Below, piece by piece: positions 7,614 through 18,009 of a DNA stretch of 64,000 bases (within the stretch, counting starts at the first letter, position 1; the number at the start of each line of letters is the position of its first letter). The position numbers and the translations under genes are program-made. Source of the stretch: Proteus faecis (GTDB lineage Bacteria > Pseudomonadota > Gammaproteobacteria > Enterobacterales > Enterobacteriaceae); NCBI RefSeq assembly GCF_003144395.1, contig NZ_PENZ01000034.1, positions 496,001 through 560,000 on the forward strand, in the 5' to 3' direction. Under the pieces are notes generated by a model. The model saw only the letters and a list, made by a program, of their open reading frames with translations. It did no database searches and was not told where the DNA came from.

Positions 7614-10586
7614 TTAAAAATAATAATTTGTCGACACTTTATCTAATTGTTCATTATCTTCATCATATAAAAATTTGATTTCACCTTTTATCTGGTGATA
7701 AATAATTCCTTTTGCATTCTCTAACTCTACTAATACAAGTGGTATTGATTTATCTTTCTCTAATAATTCACTAATCGACATAATATCAATTGAGCTAAGC
7801 TGATACTTCAGCTTACTAAAATCATCCTTAAATTTATCATATAAATTGCTTAATGTAGATTTAATAGAATCAGTCGTGATATTCTCATTTTTTATTATTT
7901 CATTTATTTTTTCATTAAACATTTCTTTAGCTTTTTTATAAATAATCTCACTCTTTTTATCCAGTTTATATTGAAAAACAGAGTAAGATTTGAACCTCTC
8001 ATTTTTATTGTTTTTTTCTTGTGAAGATAATGTTTTCTTCCTTCCTTCTAAATCTAATAAAAATTGATTTTTAAAATTATTTCCATCCTTCAATTTATCA
8101 AAGTTAGAAATAACCTCCATCTCATTTAACAAAACAGGATCTTTTTTCATTTTATTTTTCAATTTTTTATTTGGTAACATTGTTAAATGAACACCATCAA
8201 GTTTAGAGATATTTTTACTTACATTATAAAAAGTCGGATTTTCATCGAATAACTTATTTATTTTCAATACTCTCTTATATATTCCTTTTAAATTCTTTTT
8301 TTTATTTTCAAATTTTCTTTCATCTTTTAGTTTTTGGCTGTTGAAAACATTAATACTAAATAAGCTATTAATTTTCTTCTGAAACATAAATTCAACATTT
8401 TTTATTGTTGCTAGAGGAAGCCAATTGTTTGCTTTGGTTGAATTTGTTTTTGATGGGATAAATTTTAAGTCTCTATAAGCATCAAGAAGAATTTCGAATA
8501 ATTTCAAATCTATTACCTTCTTTTTTTTGGCTTCACTTATTTCCCCATAGTCAAAAAATTTATTTATATTGAAGTTTAATTTTAGCAAATTAGCAATAAC
8601 ATTAATCCCAATTGCATTTCTAGGTATTGACATTTGTGTTTTATTACCAAGAGATAAATTAACACCTGCATTAAGTTCACTTCTCATATCAGCTGAAATT
8701 GCTAATGATATATCCCTATTATCATTGAGTGTTGTGTTATTTTTTAATTCTTCATAAGTAAACTTCATTCCTTTATCAATAAAATCAACAACATCATCTA
8801 ATGCAATTTTAAATGAAAAATCTGATTGTCTTTCATAATTAATGCTAAGATATACACTCGCCATTAATGATGTTGTTGCATTATAACTAACATTTTCTCC
8901 TATCCATTTTTTTTCACATCCAGCAATCCCTCCTGATAAACCAGCGGATACATTAATACCTTTCTTATTAATAAATGAAAATATCACTTCATTTTTTTCA
9001 TTTTTTGAAAGTGTTATTGAATGTGTTTTCGCATAACTTGCTAATATAAAAGCATTAACACCAATATTTGCGTTCAAACTCATTAAATTCGTACTAAAGA
9101 AAGCACGTATCCCTTTACTATCCATAATACTAACACTACTTTTTTCTTTCATCTCTTTAACTAAAGAATAAATAACCTCACCTGCTGTCTTACTATTCTT
9201 GACTCCTTTAATATACTTGCTTAATATTTGATCTGCTTCTTTCATATTTATTCTAGCACTGTGTAAAGCTTTAAATTTATTTTCACATGGTGATGTGGAA
9301 GAATTTGAAATCTCTTTTATATTTGAAACGGCTCCTCTAAATCCAGGATCAACAGTTTTAGCAACATTTGATGCCATCGATTTATATTGTTTTAATGCAT
9401 ATTGTTGTTTGGTTTTATCAATGCTAATTCTTACCTTATCAATCAAAGATGAAAATAAGGGAATATAACGACTACTAAAATTACCTATTTTTTGAGTAGA
9501 AAACGGCTGACCTGAATGATAGTTATTATAATGATTCTCACCTACCATTGAATAAAATGATAAAGGAGGCTCCTGCTTTAAACGAGTAACTTCATACTGA
9601 TAATCTTTAAGAGAAAAAATATTCAAAGGATCTAGATAATATATTTTTATTTTATTACCTTTATCCACAACGAGTTGGATTTGATTTAATATGGGTTTAA
9701 TTGCTAATATTTTATCTGTCGATTTTAAAGGGATTTTTATTTTATGTTCTACTTCTTTATGTTCTACTTCTTTATGTTCTACTTCTTTACGCTCTACTTC
9801 TCTATGCTCTACTTCTCTATGTTCTACGACATTAGATTCTTCTATTTTCCCACTATCAACTTGATCGCTAGAAATAATTTCTTTAGGTAACCCCTTTATA
9901 TAAAGCATATTATCTTTAAGACTAACGCTTAAATCTAATCCTTCACGATTAATTTTTAATACATTACTCTCTTTTAATTCCACTATATTATTGATGCTGG
10001 ATAAATCTTGCTTTAGCTCATCATCAATTATGTATTTTTCATATTCAACAATAAAACTATTCTCAATAGAATTTGATGAGCTATCGTTTAAATTATAGTC
10101 TTTTTCAACTTTATTAAACTTAATTTTATATAATTCATTCTTATTTTCTTCTGCACTATCAGATTTATTTTCGCTTCTTTTATTTCCAATCAAAAAACCA
10201 TTAGGATCAACATAAAGTTCTTTAAACTTCATATTATCACCTTGTTGGGATTCTATATTGAAAACATTATATTTAAATCCTCCTTTAAAGTGTTTATTAT
10301 ATAAACCTGTAATTAAATCATGCGTTTTACCTTTAATTAATAGTAAGGAACCATCATCTGAAAGAGTAATTCCCATATTATTAAGTAAAGATGTATTTGT
10401 TGAGCCTAAATATACATAGTTATTAGCATTATTTAAGCTAAATTTATTTTCTTTCTGTTTTTCATTTTTTTTGATATAGGTATTATTGCTATTCTTTACC
10501 TTTTTTACTCGATGCCTTTCTTTGCTTCCATCATATATACCGATAGGTATTAATTTACTGATTACTGATTTTATTTCATTAGTCAT
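7614..10586 (-). CDS. Large AT-rich protein of unknown function; candidate secreted effector
   Basis: 990 residues, no signal peptide, very Lys/Asn/Ser/Ile-rich, and visibly more AT-rich than its housekeeping neighbours, which suggests transfer. The N-terminal third holds short beta-strand repeats of the type LSDDGSLLLIKGK and DNMLYIKGLPKE; an EVEHK pentapeptide repeat follows (about residues 253-281); the middle has glycine/alanine-rich strands such as GINVSAGLSGGIAG and SELNAGVNLSLGNK; the C-terminus is charged and helical. The propeller-then-strand layout is reminiscent of AvrE/DspE-type effectors, but it is much shorter and I cannot confirm homology. The start at 10586 has a GAGG ribosome site 8 nt upstream; a further upstream ATG (10622) lacks one. 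It interrupts the usual ycdXY-ghrA neighbourhood. Confidence 0.7.
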   Translation of the reverse strand: MTNEIKSVISKLIPIGIYDGSKERHRVKKVKNSNNTYIKKNEKQKENKFSLNNANNYVYLGSTNTSLLNNMGITLSDDGSLLLIKGKTHDLITGLYNKHFKGGFKYNVFNIESQQGDNMKFKELYVDPNGFLIGNKRSENKSDSAEENKNELYKIKFNKVEKDYNLNDSSSNSIENSFIVEYEKYIIDDELKQDLSSINNIVELKESNVLKINREGLDLSVSLKDNMLYIKGLPKEIISSDQVDSGKIEESNVVEHREVEHREVERKEVEHKEVEHKEVEHKIKIPLKSTDKILAIKPILNQIQLVVDKGNKIKIYYLDPLNIFSLKDYQYEVTRLKQEPPLSFYSMVGENHYNNYHSGQPFSTQKIGNFSSRYIPLFSSLIDKVRISIDKTKQQYALKQYKSMASNVAKTVDPGFRGAVSNIKEISNSSTSPCENKFKALHSARINMKEADQILSKYIKGVKNSKTAGEVIYSLVKEMKEKSSVSIMDSKGIRAFFSTNLMSLNANIGVNAFILASYAKTHSITLSKNEKNEVIFSFINKKGINVSAGLSGGIAGCEKKWIGENVSYNATTSLMASVYLSINYERQSDFSFKIALDDVVDFIDKGMKFTYEELKNNTTLNDNRDISLAISADMRSELNAGVNLSLGNKTQMSIPRNAIGINVIANLLKLNFNINKFFDYGEISEAKKKKVIDLKLFEILLDAYRDLKFIPSKTNSTKANNWLPLATIKNVEFMFQKKINSLFSINVFNSQKLKDERKFENKKKNLKGIYKRVLKINKLFDENPTFYNVSKNISKLDGVHLTMLPNKKLKNKMKKDPVLLNEMEVISNFDKLKDGNNFKNQFLLDLEGRKKTLSSQEKNNKNERFKSYSVFQYKLDKKSEIIYKKAKEMFNEKINEIIKNENITTDSIKSTLSNLYDKFKDDFSKLKYQLSSIDIMSISELLEKDKSIPLVLVELENAKGIIYHQIKGEIKFLYDEDNEQLDKVSTNYYF
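9744..9827 (-). repeat. 15-bp tandem repeat encoding an EVEHK/R pentapeptide array
   Basis: On the plus strand the unit ATGTTCTACTTCTTT is repeated exactly three times (9744-9788), followed by two variant copies (9789-9818) and a partial one. In protein it reads as repeated E-V-E-H-K/R. The unit is a multiple of three, so copy-number change by slippage would keep the frame. Confidence 0.9.
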
Positions 10587-10722
10587 ATGATGTGCCTCAT
10601 AATGTTTAAATCTATAAGGCAATAATCAATAAGATAAACTGCAAATGCTATCTTTTTACAATCAGATTTTTATGAGATTATATAAAAATCAAAAAAATAT
10701 TTTTTTTTTGAAAGTCAGAAGT

Positions 10723-10757
10723 AAAAAATAGGCAACAAATTAAAATTTGTTGCCTAT
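10723..10757 (-). terminator. Intrinsic terminator of ghrA
   Basis: Perfect 13-bp inverted repeat ATAGGCAACAAAT (10728-10740) with ATTTGTTGCCTAT (10745-10757), loop of 4. On the minus strand it is followed by five T. It lies 30 bp after the ghrA stop. Confidence 0.9.
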
Positions 10758-10787
10758 TATCTAAAATTAAAAATAAATAAAATAGAC

Positions 10788-11729
10788 TTAGTAACCGCTC
10801 ATCATATCAACTACACCAAAAGGTTCTTCTCCCTTTTCAATTCGTTGAATATTATCAACAATCGTATCCATAGCTATATGTGGAATAGTGAAAGCAGCAA
10901 TATGTGGTGTAATAGAAACGCGAGGGTGTGTCCAAAATGGGTGCATTCCCGCTAAAGGCTCTTGAGCAAAAACATCCAAAGTAGCATCTGCAATATGCCC
11001 TTGATCAATCGCCTCTAATAAATCTTGATCAACTAAATGCGCACCACGAGCAAGATTAATTAAATAAGAAGAAGGTTTAAGTTGTTCAAAGAGTGAGTAA
11101 TTCAATATACCATGAGTTTCTGGCGTATAGGGTAATAAGTTAATCAGTAAATTACACTCTTTAAGGAAATCACTCAGTTGCTCTTTACCAAAAAAACTTT
11201 CAACATTTTTAATTTGTTTTTCACTGCGACTCCAGCAACGAACTTTAAAACCAAGCTCGGCAAGTTTAGTTGCCACACTTCCACCTAAAGCACCCGCACC
11301 TAACACACCAATCACGAAATTATCATAAGAATGCGCAGGAAGCTGTTTCCATAAGCGTTGTGATTGTTGACGTTTATAATCATCCATTCGACGAAAATAA
11401 TACATCACTTTAGCAATCGCATATTCTTGCATTTGAAGCCCCATCCCGGTGTCTTCCAAACGCATAACAGGAACACCTGTCGGTAATGTGCCAGGCTTTT
11501 GTTGTTCTTGTTTTAAAATAGCATCAACACCAGCCCCTAATGCAAAAATACCTTTAAGGTGATTACGACTTGCAAGCATTTCATAAGGAGGAAGCCAAAC
11601 CATCGCGTAATCAGCAGGTTGATTATCACCCGCTTCCCAAATGCGTATATTGGCATTTGGCAAACGCGCCTTCATACCATTGATCCATGTTTCTGCGTCA
11701 AAAAAAGGATGATAATAAATAATATTCAT
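10788..11729 (-). CDS. ghrA: Glyoxylate/hydroxypyruvate reductase A
   Basis: NAD(P)H-dependent D-2-hydroxyacid dehydrogenase that reduces glyoxylate to glycolate and hydroxypyruvate to glycerate in the cytoplasm. 313 residues, same size as E. coli GhrA (312). Visible features are the substrate-domain LRL-type EDTGMGLQMQEYA, the dinucleotide fold GVLGAGALGGSVA at about 148-160, the catalytic Arg in NLARGAHLV, Glu in FAQEPL and His in ITPHIAAFT. The start at 11729 (MNIIYYHP) is set by GGAGGAAGG 4 nt upstream; the frame extends 9 codons further but without support. It precedes a tRNA-Ser gene as in E. coli. Confidence 0.94.
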   Translation of the reverse strand: MNIIYYHPFFDAETWINGMKARLPNANIRIWEAGDNQPADYAMVWLPPYEMLASRNHLKGIFALGAGVDAILKQEQQKPGTLPTGVPVMRLEDTGMGLQMQEYAIAKVMYYFRRMDDYKRQQSQRLWKQLPAHSYDNFVIGVLGAGALGGSVATKLAELGFKVRCWSRSEKQIKNVESFFGKEQLSDFLKECNLLINLLPYTPETHGILNYSLFEQLKPSSYLINLARGAHLVDQDLLEAIDQGHIADATLDVFAQEPLAGMHPFWTHPRVSITPHIAAFTIPHIAMDTIVDNIQRIEKGEEPFGVVDMMSGY

Positions 11730-11972
11730 TTTGCCTTCCTCCAGCATTTTTATCATAGGGTGCGAGGGTTACGTTCTGATTTCAAGTCTCTTTGAATAAG
11801 TTGTTAATAAAAATGTTGAGAATGTTAACCAGTTAACGAAATTCTTCATTCTGTTTTCAATACAACGATCCATTTTGGTATTGCTTTACTGCATAATTTG
11901 TCTAGCATTTGTGCATATTGTTTTTTATTTGACTGCTTGATACAAAAGTTAAAGGAAAAATGCATTTAGCTG

Positions 11973-12001
11973 TTGACGCCTATGATCCTTTTCCATATAG
12001 T
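11973..12001 (+). promoter_or_regulatory. Sigma70 promoter of tRNA-Ser
   Basis: TTGACG (11973-11978) and TATAGT (11996-12001) are separated by 17 bp. They are followed by the GC-rich discriminator AGCGCCCCG typical of stringently controlled tRNA promoters, and transcription would start about 35-40 nt before the mature tRNA. Confidence 0.85.
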
Positions 12002-12045
12002 AGCGCCCCGTTGAGAGATGTTAAGTACATATCCAACAACAATAC

Positions 12046-12133
12046 GGTGAGATGTCCGAGAGGCTGAAGGAGCACGCCTGGAAAGTGTGTATACGGCAAC
12101 GTATCGAGGGTTCGAATCCCTCTCTCACCGCCA
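12046..12133 (+). tRNA. tRNA-Ser (anticodon GGA)
   Basis: 88-nt gene including the encoded CCA. The acceptor arm GGTGAGA pairs with TCTCACC; discriminator G precedes CCA (12131-12133). The anticodon loop CTGGAAA has GGA at 12080-12082 and reads UCC/UCU. The long variable arm (TGTATACGGCAACGTATC region) and the T-loop GGTTCGAATCC are those of class II serine tRNA. It is nearly identical to E. coli serW/serX. Single-gene unit with its own promoter and terminator. Confidence 0.97.
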
Positions 12134-12142
12134 TATTCTAAG

Positions 12143-12178
12143 ATAGAGCTTAGCTTTTTAGCTAAGCTCTATTTTTTT
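12143..12178 (+). terminator. Intrinsic terminator of tRNA-Ser
   Basis: ATAGAGCTTAGC (12143-12154), loop TTTTTA, GCTAAGCTCTAT (12161-12172), then TTTTTT. Confidence 0.92.
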
Positions 12179-12179
12179 G

Positions 12180-12710
12180 TTCAAAAAATACACTTATAGC
12201 CTCGTTTCTCTTCACTAAATTATTGATATCCATTCCCCCTTCATTTTTTGATGATATAATTGTTAGTATACAACATATTTTTTATTCTATTTTTTGCTTA
12301 ATCGTTTATTTAATAATTTCTTTTATCACTTAATAGTCTCTGATAATTAATTTTAATGAATTAAAATAACTTATGTATTTGTTATTTATACCTATCAGAT
12401 TTTTATGACATGAAAATGTTTTCATTATTTTATCTATAAACGACATTTATTCTAAAACAAAACGCTTTTTATAATTTTAAATAAATTTAAACTTTATTTT
12501 CAAGCAAGCAACAGAATAAATACAATAAGATACATTACATTATCTATTTAGGTTAACTTATTAGTTTAATTGATTTTATTTTTACTAAGCTTTAAGATAT
12601 GCATTAATAATTTGATATATCACATTATTATCAGCGAATAAAAGCGATATCCTCTTTTTTCCTTATCGTCGTTATTCGGCATCTGACTTCTTATTTTGGT
12701 TTAATCCTAA
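12180..12710. other. AT-rich intergenic region upstream of dauA
   Basis: About 530 bp without a supportable gene. Very AT-rich throughout, with no convincing hairpin, repeat or known operator that I could identify. It should contain the dauA promoter. Confidence 0.6.
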
Positions 12711-14411
12711 ATGAAAACTCATAAAGTTAACCGGGTTCGCCCCTTTAGTGCATTTATTGATGCATGTGTAAAAGAGCCTTACTCTTTTGCGCGTTTATTA
12801 AAAGATATTATTGCAGGGATCACCGTCGGAATTATCGCGATACCTTTAGCCATGGCTTTGGCAATCGGTAGCGGTGTTCCTCCGCAATACGGTCTTTATA
12901 CCGCAGCTATTGCCGGTATAGTTATTGCTGTTTCTGGTGGCTCTCGATACAGCGTTTCAGGCCCTACAGCTGCTTTTGTTGTGATCCTTTATCCTGTATC
13001 ACAACAGTTTGGTTTGAGTGGCTTATTGATTGCTACGCTTATGTCTGGCGTGATCTTAGTGGTTATGGGATTAGCTCGTTTTGGTAAGCTAATAGAATAT
13101 ATTCCTGTTTCTGTAACACTTGGATTTACATCAGGGATTGCTATTACAATCGCCACGATGCAAGTAAAAGACTTTTTTGGTCTTGAATTAGCACATGTGC
13201 CAGAAACTTATATCGACAAAGTTATTGCTCTAGGCTCTGCATTACCAACTATTCATCTTGGTGATACGCTTATTGGTCTAACAACTCTATTTGTTTTAAT
13301 TTATTGGCCTAAACTGAATTTACGTTTACCTGGACACTTACCTGCTTTAATCGCGGGTACTGCAGTAATGGGTATTGTGAATATGTTCGGTCATGATGTT
13401 GCAACAATTGGCTCGCAATTTAGCTATATACTTCCTAATGGAACAACCGGCCAAGGTATTCCACCTATTTTGCCTCAGTTTGTTTTACCTTGGAATTTAC
13501 CTAGCTCAGGTACATCACTGGAATTAAATTGGAGCACCGTTTCTGCTTTATTACCCGCAGCCTTTTCAATGGCAATATTAGGTGCAATTGAATCGTTATT
13601 ATGTGCAGTTGTACTTGATGGCATGACAGGCAAAAAACATCACTCTAATGGCGAGTTAGTTGGACAAGGTGTTGGTAATATTGTTGCTCCTTTCTTTGGT
13701 GGTATTACAGCGACTGCAGCTATTGCACGTTCAGCTGCCAACGTGCGTGCAGGTGCAACATCACCAGTTTCAGCTATTGTTCACTCATTATTAGTGTTAC
13801 TCACTTTACTTGTATTAGCCCCTTTCCTTTCTTATTTACCCTTAGCCGCAATGTCAGCACTGCTGTTAATTGTTGCATGGAATATGAGTGAAGCACGTAA
13901 AGTTATTGATCTTATTCGACATGCCCCTAAAGACGATATTATTGTCTTAATATTATGCTTATCGCTTACCGTTCTCTTTGATATGGTTATTGCAATTACT
14001 ATCGGTATTGTGTTGGCTTCACTGTTATTTATGCGCCGTATTGCTAATATGACCAAAATAACTGAATCCACTTATACTGATGATGATAAGCAGTTATTGG
14101 TTGTACGTGTTAATGGCCCATTATTCTTTGCCGCCGCTGAACGTATCTTTAATGAGTTACGCGAACGCAGTAAAGGTTATAAAACCATTATTATGCAATG
14201 GGATGCCGTTCCTGTATTAGATGCGGGTGGATTACATGCGTTCCAGCATTTCGTTACTGATGTTAAAGACGATACTCATGTGATTGTGTGTGATATTCCT
14301 TTCCAACCATTAAAAACGTTGGCAAGAGCAAGAGTTACGCCAATTGAAGGGACACTGAATTTCTATCCTTCATTACAAAAAGCACTGGATGATTTGGAAT
14401 TAATTCAGTAA
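12711..14411 (+). CDS. dauA: SulP-family C4-dicarboxylate transporter DauA (YchM)
   Basis: 566-residue SLC26/SulP transporter. E. coli DauA takes up succinate, fumarate and aspartate at acidic pH. The membrane domain runs from about residue 30 to 430 with the family signature region [25 protein letters not shown] near 39-63 (seen here as [15 protein letters not shown]) and [13 protein letters not shown] cytoplasmic STAS domain follows from about 450 to 560 ([17 protein letters not shown] ... [15 protein letters not shown]). In E. coli it sits beside prs and ychH; here it has been separated from them by the hemA operon. Confidence 0.94.
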   Translation: MKTHKVNRVRPFSAFIDACVKEPYSFARLLKDIIAGITVGIIAIPLAMALAIGSGVPPQYGLYTAAIAGIVIAVSGGSRYSVSGPTAAFVVILYPVSQQFGLSGLLIATLMSGVILVVMGLARFGKLIEYIPVSVTLGFTSGIAITIATMQVKDFFGLELAHVPETYIDKVIALGSALPTIHLGDTLIGLTTLFVLIYWPKLNLRLPGHLPALIAGTAVMGIVNMFGHDVATIGSQFSYILPNGTTGQGIPPILPQFVLPWNLPSSGTSLELNWSTVSALLPAAFSMAILGAIESLLCAVVLDGMTGKKHHSNGELVGQGVGNIVAPFFGGITATAAIARSAANVRAGATSPVSAIVHSLLVLLTLLVLAPFLSYLPLAAMSALLLIVAWNMSEARKVIDLIRHAPKDDIIVLILCLSLTVLFDMVIAITIGIVLASLLFMRRIANMTKITESTYTDDDKQLLVVRVNGPLFFAAAERIFNELRERSKGYKTIIMQWDAVPVLDAGGLHAFQHFVTDVKDDTHVIVCDIPFQPLKTLARARVTPIEGTLNFYPSLQKALDDLELIQ

Positions 14412-14437
14412 TTCTTTAGATTTTCAGATAAAAACTT

Positions 14438-14468
14438 AACGCCTTTAATTAAAATTAAAGGCGTTTTT
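14438..14468. terminator. Bidirectional terminator between dauA and yhcC
   Basis: AACGCCTTTAAT (14438-14449), loop TAAA, ATTAAAGGCGTT (14454-14465), then TTT; the opposite side also has A-runs. It serves two convergent genes. Confidence 0.88.
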
Positions 14469-14523
14469 AATTGCGAATAATTATAATATTTGATTTGATA
14501 AATTATTAATTTCAACTTTGTTC

Positions 14524-15447
14524 TTAATAAGGAATAAAAGCATTACCAATACCACTGCCTTGCACACCCTTTTTTAATAAATCTTGATAAAGTGCATTCA
14601 TACCCAGCCAATGATTTTCACACCATTCAGGCGCTAATAAAGTTGGCTTTCTTGCACTGGCACAAACACGGTGATAAACAACTTCAGGTGGTGTATGACG
14701 GATCATTTCACCAGCAGTATAAACATATTGTTCTTGTGTTAATGCCGTTAAACGCCCTGCTTTCCATGCTTTGGCTATAATACTGCCCTCAACAATATGT
14801 AAAGGATGTAATTTCACGCCATCAACCCCAGTTTCAACAATGCGTTCTAAGGTTTGCATATTAAGTGCATGATCTTCACGAGGAAGCCCCACTATCAAGT
14901 GGGTACACACTTTTAAACCACGACGCCTTGCTTCTCGAGTTGTGGCTTGGTAACACTGAAAATCATGCCCTCGGTTAATCTGTTTTAATGTTTTATTATG
15001 TGCAGTCTGTAAACCCAACTCTAACCACACTTCATAACCTTGGTCTTGATAGCTTTGTAACAAATCTAACACACTAACAGGGACACAATCTGGTCGAGTT
15101 CCTACACATAGCCCCACCATATTAGCTTGCAATAATGCAGTTTCATATAGATTGCGTAAGTATTCTACTTCAGCATAAGTACTTGTATAGGCTTGAAAAT
15201 AAGCAAGATAACGGCGAGCTCGACTAATATTTCTTGCTTGTTCCGCGATTTGTTCCTCAATAGAGTGATATTGCGTTAACTCATCAGCAAACGAAGAAAC
15301 ATTACAAAAGGTACAGCCACCTCGCCCCAGCGTACCATCACGATTAGGGCAATTGAAACCGCCATGAAGGGTGATTTTGTGGATTTTTTCGTGATAACGG
15401 CGCTGAAGATCAGCGCCGAACATATTAACAACCGTATGCAGTTGCAT
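14524..15447 (-). CDS. yhcC: Radical SAM protein YhcC (TIGR01212 family)
   Basis: 307-residue radical SAM enzyme matching E. coli YhcC from MQL..VNMFG onward. The 4Fe-4S cluster cysteines lie in GGFNCPNRDGTLGRGGCTFCN at about residues 30-50, an atypical CX(n)CxxC spacing of this family. It also has VGLCVGTRPDCVP and the WLELGLQTAHNKTL segment. The reaction is not established; the family is related to elongator-type radical SAM proteins. It begins 8 nt after kdsA, suggesting it is the last gene of the hemA operon here, unlike in E. coli, where yhcC lies elsewhere (next to gltB). Confidence 0.88.
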   Translation of the reverse strand: MQLHTVVNMFGADLQRRYHEKIHKITLHGGFNCPNRDGTLGRGGCTFCNVSSFADELTQYHSIEEQIAEQARNISRARRYLAYFQAYTSTYAEVEYLRNLYETALLQANMVGLCVGTRPDCVPVSVLDLLQSYQDQGYEVWLELGLQTAHNKTLKQINRGHDFQCYQATTREARRRGLKVCTHLIVGLPREDHALNMQTLERIVETGVDGVKLHPLHIVEGSIIAKAWKAGRLTALTQEQYVYTAGEMIRHTPPEVVYHRVCASARKPTLLAPEWCENHWLGMNALYQDLLKKGVQGSGIGNAFIPY

Positions 15448-15455
15448 AACACATT

Positions 15456-16367
<912 letters not shown>

Positions 16368-17180
16368 TTAATGTAGAACAATAGGATTTTGTTCTATCGA
16401 ATGAATTTGGATTTTGATCATCTCTGAAATAGGATCTTCAGGACACTGTTCAACAAAATAGTTTAAATCAGAAATCGCCACATGGTTACACTCTAACTGA
16501 GCAAAAATAAGTCCGCGATCACGTATTTCGTAAGGATCTTCAGGATCAAACATTAACACCGTTTCACTGGCTTTTAATGCTTGCTCCATATTCTTTTCTT
16601 CCATTAAAGATACTTTCAATGTATCCAAAAGCTTACGAATAATAGAGCTATATTCTGATTCTTCTAAATCTGTTGCTAATAATACAGAAGAACCACCAAC
16701 ATTCCCTTTTAACCAAACTTCTAAGGTATGTTTAGATAGATATTCACCATTTATTGGATTTAAAAATAACGGTTGTTCATTAGGAATATCTATTCTGATA
16801 ATAAGTTGTGTTGGAAAGATAACCGGTACTAAGGGTAAATTTAACGCTTGCGCGATATAAATAAGAATCGACCCCAGTGAAACAGGAGAGCCTACATGAG
16901 TCGCTAATACTTTATCTAACCATAAAGTATCAGAAAGGCGATATTTGCCACTAGCACCACTAAAATGCCACTGTTTATAAAACAGTTTTAGCAATGCTTC
17001 TAGCTGCTCTTTAATATTTCCTTGTTGGGGAATTTCGGCTTCTGCTTGTTCAACTAACTGTGCCAGTTGGTAACCAACAGAAGTGGTTGGAAAATCAGGT
17101 CGAATAGCCTGAGAGATAAGGATCATGCCCTTAACTAAAGGGGCTTTATTAAATTCGTAATCAGCTATGGTTTCTATCAT
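16368..17180 (-). CDS. sirB1: SirB1 family protein (transglutaminase-like plus TPR)
   Basis: 270 residues, equal in length to E. coli SirB1/YchA. The N-terminal transglutaminase-like domain contains LWLDKVLATHVGSPVSLGSIL and PVIFPTQLIIRID; the C-terminal half has a TPR-like helical repeat ending ECNHVAISDLNYFVEQCPEDPISEM and VLH. Molecular function is unclear. The start overlaps the prmC stop by 20 nt, so the two are translationally coupled. sirB2, which separates prmC and sirB1 in E. coli, is absent. Confidence 0.9.
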   Translation of the reverse strand: MIETIADYEFNKAPLVKGMILISQAIRPDFPTTSVGYQLAQLVEQAEAEIPQQGNIKEQLEALLKLFYKQWHFSGASGKYRLSDTLWLDKVLATHVGSPVSLGSILIYIAQALNLPLVPVIFPTQLIIRIDIPNEQPLFLNPINGEYLSKHTLEVWLKGNVGGSSVLLATDLEESEYSSIIRKLLDTLKVSLMEEKNMEQALKASETVLMFDPEDPYEIRDRGLIFAQLECNHVAISDLNYFVEQCPEDPISEMIKIQIHSIEQNPIVLH

Positions 17181-18009
17181 AATTCCAACGACCTACTGTC
17201 ACTCGCTCATTACCGCCATAATCACGGAAAGTTTCCACACAGCAGTAACCCTTATCAATAAAAATATTGCGTACACCTTCACCTTGTTGCCAGCCGTGTT
17301 CCAATAATACCCAACCATTATCAGTTAAAAACTGACGAGCAGTTTCAATGATAATTTCGATATCAGCAAAACCATTTTTACCAGCAACTAATGCAGTTAA
17401 AGGTTCAAAACGAACATCCCCTTGATGAATATGCTCATCATTCTCATCAATATAAGGAGGGTTACTAATTATCATACCAAATTGATGCCCAGAGAGTGAA
17501 CTAAACCAACAACTTTCCATAAATTCGGTGTTGTTTAATGCTAAATTGCTTGCATTCTCTTGCGCTAATTTCACTGCTTCAGCTTGAAAATCCACACCAA
17601 CAATATGGCAGTCTGGGCGTTCTGATGCCATTGCTAACGCAATAGCGCCGGTTCCAGTTCCTAAATCAAGAATACAGGTTGGCTCTGATGGCAGTTTTTC
17701 TAATGCTCTTTCAACAAGGCATTCTGTATCTGGACGGGGAATTAATGTTGCAGGTGAGACTTTTAAAGGCAGTGACCAAAACTCTCTCTCGCCGACTAAA
17801 TAAGCAATAGGTTCACCTTTAATGCGTCGAGTAAGCAATTGCGATAACTGAGCTAACTCGTCTGACGAAAGTACCGTTTCATTAAAGGCAATTAAATAAG
17901 TGCGAGTACGTTTTGTTACGTAACCAAGGAGAATTTCAGCATCTCGTTTAGGGCTGTCACTTTCGATTAATTGCAAGGCTGCTTTACGCAGCCATTGTTC
18001 ATAATTCAT
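17161..18009 (-). CDS. prmC: Release factor glutamine N5-methyltransferase PrmC
   Basis: Methylates the glutamine of the GGQ motif in RF1 and RF2, using S-adenosylmethionine. 282 residues: an N-terminal helical domain binds the release factor, then a Rossmann methyltransferase domain with motif I ILDLGTGTGAIALA (about 115-128) and the catalytic NPPY in IISNPPYIDE. It overlaps the stop of prfA by 1 nt, so substrate and modifying enzyme are coupled in one operon. Confidence 0.96.
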   Translation of the reverse strand: MNYEQWLRKAALQLIESDSPKRDAEILLGYVTKRTRTYLIAFNETVLSSDELAQLSQLLTRRIKGEPIAYLVGEREFWSLPLKVSPATLIPRPDTECLVERALEKLPSEPTCILDLGTGTGAIALAMASERPDCHIVGVDFQAEAVKLAQENASNLALNNTEFMESCWFSSLSGHQFGMIISNPPYIDENDEHIHQGDVRFEPLTALVAGKNGFADIEIIIETARQFLTDNGWVLLEHGWQQGEGVRNIFIDKGYCCVETFRDYGGNERVTVGRWNYDRNHS

